A stretch of 15,419 nt of DNA from Armatimonadota bacterium (lineage in GTDB: Bacteria; Armatimonadota; Armatimonadia; Armatimonadales; Armatimonadaceae): positions 1 to 15,419 of the forward strand of contig JACMIS010000634.1 in NCBI GenBank assembly GCA_014381035.1, in the 5' to 3' direction. A program made the translations under genes and the position numbers. Shown piece by piece: positions 14,373 through 15,419 of this stretch (position 1 is its first letter; every line of letters starts with the position of its first letter). Below the pieces are notes generated by a model. That model was given only the letters and a program-made list of their open reading frames with translations, did no database searches and was not told where the DNA came from.

Positions 14373-15419
14373 TTAAAAGAAGCCCATCGGCTTCGCGTCA
14401 TAGCTCACCAGCAGATTTTTGGTCTGCTGATAATGATCGAGCATCATCTTGTGATTCTCGCGCCCGATACCGGACGCCTTATATCCGCCGAACGCCGCGC
14501 CGGCCGGGTACAGATGGTAGCAGTTCGTCCAGACACGTCCCGCCTGGATTCCACGCCCCATGCGATATGCCGTGCTCGTGTCGCGTGTCCAGACGCCCGC
14601 CCCTAACCCGTAAAGCGTATCGTTCGCGATTTGCAGCGCATCGGCTTCGTCGGTGAATTTGGTGACGGAGACGACCGGACCGAAGATCTCTTCCTGAAAA
14701 ACGCGCATCTTGTTGTCGCCGAGCAAGATCGTCGGGCGAACGTAGTACCCTTCGGCGAAATCACCGCCGAGGTCGGCTCGCTCCCCGCCGATGGCGACCT
14801 TCGCGCCTTCTTTGTTGCCGATATCGAAATAGGACAGAATCTTCTCCAACTGGTCGTTCGACGCTTGCGCCCCCATCATCGTGTCCGTGTCGAGCGGGTT
14901 GCCCTGCACAATCGCGCGTGTCCGCTCCAAGGCGCGTTCGAGGAACGTGTCGTAGATGGAATCCTGGATCAGTGCGCGGGACGGGCAGGTGCAAACCTCG
15001 CCCTGATTCAGTGCGAACAGCGTAAACCCTTCGAGTGCCTTGCTCGCGAAATCGTCGTCCTTCGCGGCGACATCGGCGAAGAAGATGTTCGGGGATTTGC
15101 CGCCCAGTTCCAGCGTCACCGGGATGATATTCTCCGACGCGTATTGCATGATCAAGCGTCCGGTGGTCGTCTCTCCGGTGAACGCCACTTTCGCGACGCG
15201 GTCCGAACTCGCCAGCGGTTTGCCCGCCTCGACACCGAAGCCGTTCACGACGTTGAGCACCCCGGGGGGGAGCATGTCACCTATCAATTCCATCAGCACC
15301 ATGATCGAAGCCGGGGTTTGCTCGGCAGGCTTCAGAACAACGCAGTTGCCCGCCGCGAGCGCGGGCGCGAGTTTCCACGTCGCCATCAGGATCGGGAAGT
15401 TCCACGGAATGATCTGCGC
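14373..15419 (-). CDS. aldB: Aldehyde dehydrogenase, AldB/ExaC/AcoD type (N-terminus beyond window)
   Basis: This cytosolic NAD(P)-dependent enzyme oxidises aldehydes such as acetaldehyde to acids. The visible part is 348 residues, about the C-terminal two thirds of a roughly 505-residue family; the reading frame is open to the window edge ([20 protein letters not shown]). The cofactor and active-site pieces are [24 protein letters not shown], the glutamate of [13 protein letters not shown] and the catalytic cysteine in [27 protein letters not shown] and the C-terminus [20 protein letters not shown] then [15 protein letters not shown] match the E. coli AldB pattern almost word for word. It is co-transcribed with DUF779. 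The physiological aldehyde is not known, and the promoter lies outside the window. Confidence 0.95.
   Translation of the reverse strand, partial: AQIIPWNFPILMATWKLAPALAAGNCVVLKPAEQTPASIMVLMELIGDMLPPGVLNVVNGFGVEAGKPLASSDRVAKVAFTGETTTGRLIMQYASENIIPVTLELGGKSPNIFFADVAAKDDDFASKALEGFTLFALNQGEVCTCPSRALIQDSIYDTFLERALERTRAIVQGNPLDTDTMMGAQASNDQLEKILSYFDIGNKEGAKVAIGGERADLGGDFAEGYYVRPTILLGDNKMRVFQEEIFGPVVSVTKFTDEADALQIANDTLYGLGAGVWTRDTSTAYRMGRGIQAGRVWTNCYHLYPAGAAFGGYKASGIGRENHKMMLDHYQQTKNLLVSYDAKPMGFF

Overview
The window is an ordinary bacterial chromosome segment: roughly 55-60% GC, dense, with short intergenic gaps and no tRNA, rRNA, insertion sequence or CRISPR. The gene mix is a Wzm/Wzt-type glycan exporter, dTDP-rhamnose genes, a secreted subtilisin with WGGN repeats, and an anchored protein with a GspG-like tail. 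Together with near-consensus sigma-70 promoters that touch start codons, this would suit a non-model, diderm-type phylum such as Armatimonadota. That placement is inference and weak.

Left block, minus strand (1-1901): a near-consensus promoter drives rmlA (glucose-1-phosphate thymidylyltransferase), an RmlC-family 3,5-epimerase-like protein, a small zinc-ribbon protein and a NUDIX protein cut by the window edge. The spacing (15 bp, 7 bp, then a 14-bp overlap) indicates one operon. Plus strand (1992-5020): a GT2 glycosyltransferase, then an ABC-2 permease and its Wzt-type ATPase, which overlap by 11 bp. These two divergent blocks look like part of a surface-polysaccharide locus: nucleotide-sugar supply, glycosyl transfer and export. 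rmlB and rmlD are not in the window.

Middle block, plus strand (5021-9406): an uncharacterised membrane-anchored protein with a pseudopilin-like C-terminus, an orphan 205-codon ORF with a good promoter and Shine-Dalgarno (SD) sequence, and a secreted S8 protease. The protease tail carries four identical 18-residue repeats whose DNA copies differ at synonymous sites. A 22-bp perfect hairpin closes this block. A WalJ/YycJ-like metallo-beta-lactamase-fold hydrolase (9458-10291) follows from its own promoter, which predicts a leaderless mRNA.

Right block, minus strand (10288-15419): an AldB-type aldehyde dehydrogenase (N-terminus off the window) and its usual partner DUF779. Next comes a leader with a hairpin and a two-codon mini-ORF, then a tight run of a TerC-family membrane protein, a GNAT acetyltransferase and a GH92 alpha-mannosidase-like glycosidase. 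The GH92 gene ends convergently with the hydrolase, with a 4-bp overlap.

I found no clearly novel multi-gene system. The best leads are the repeat tail of the protease, the predicted leaderless promoters, the terC leader and the orphan ORF.
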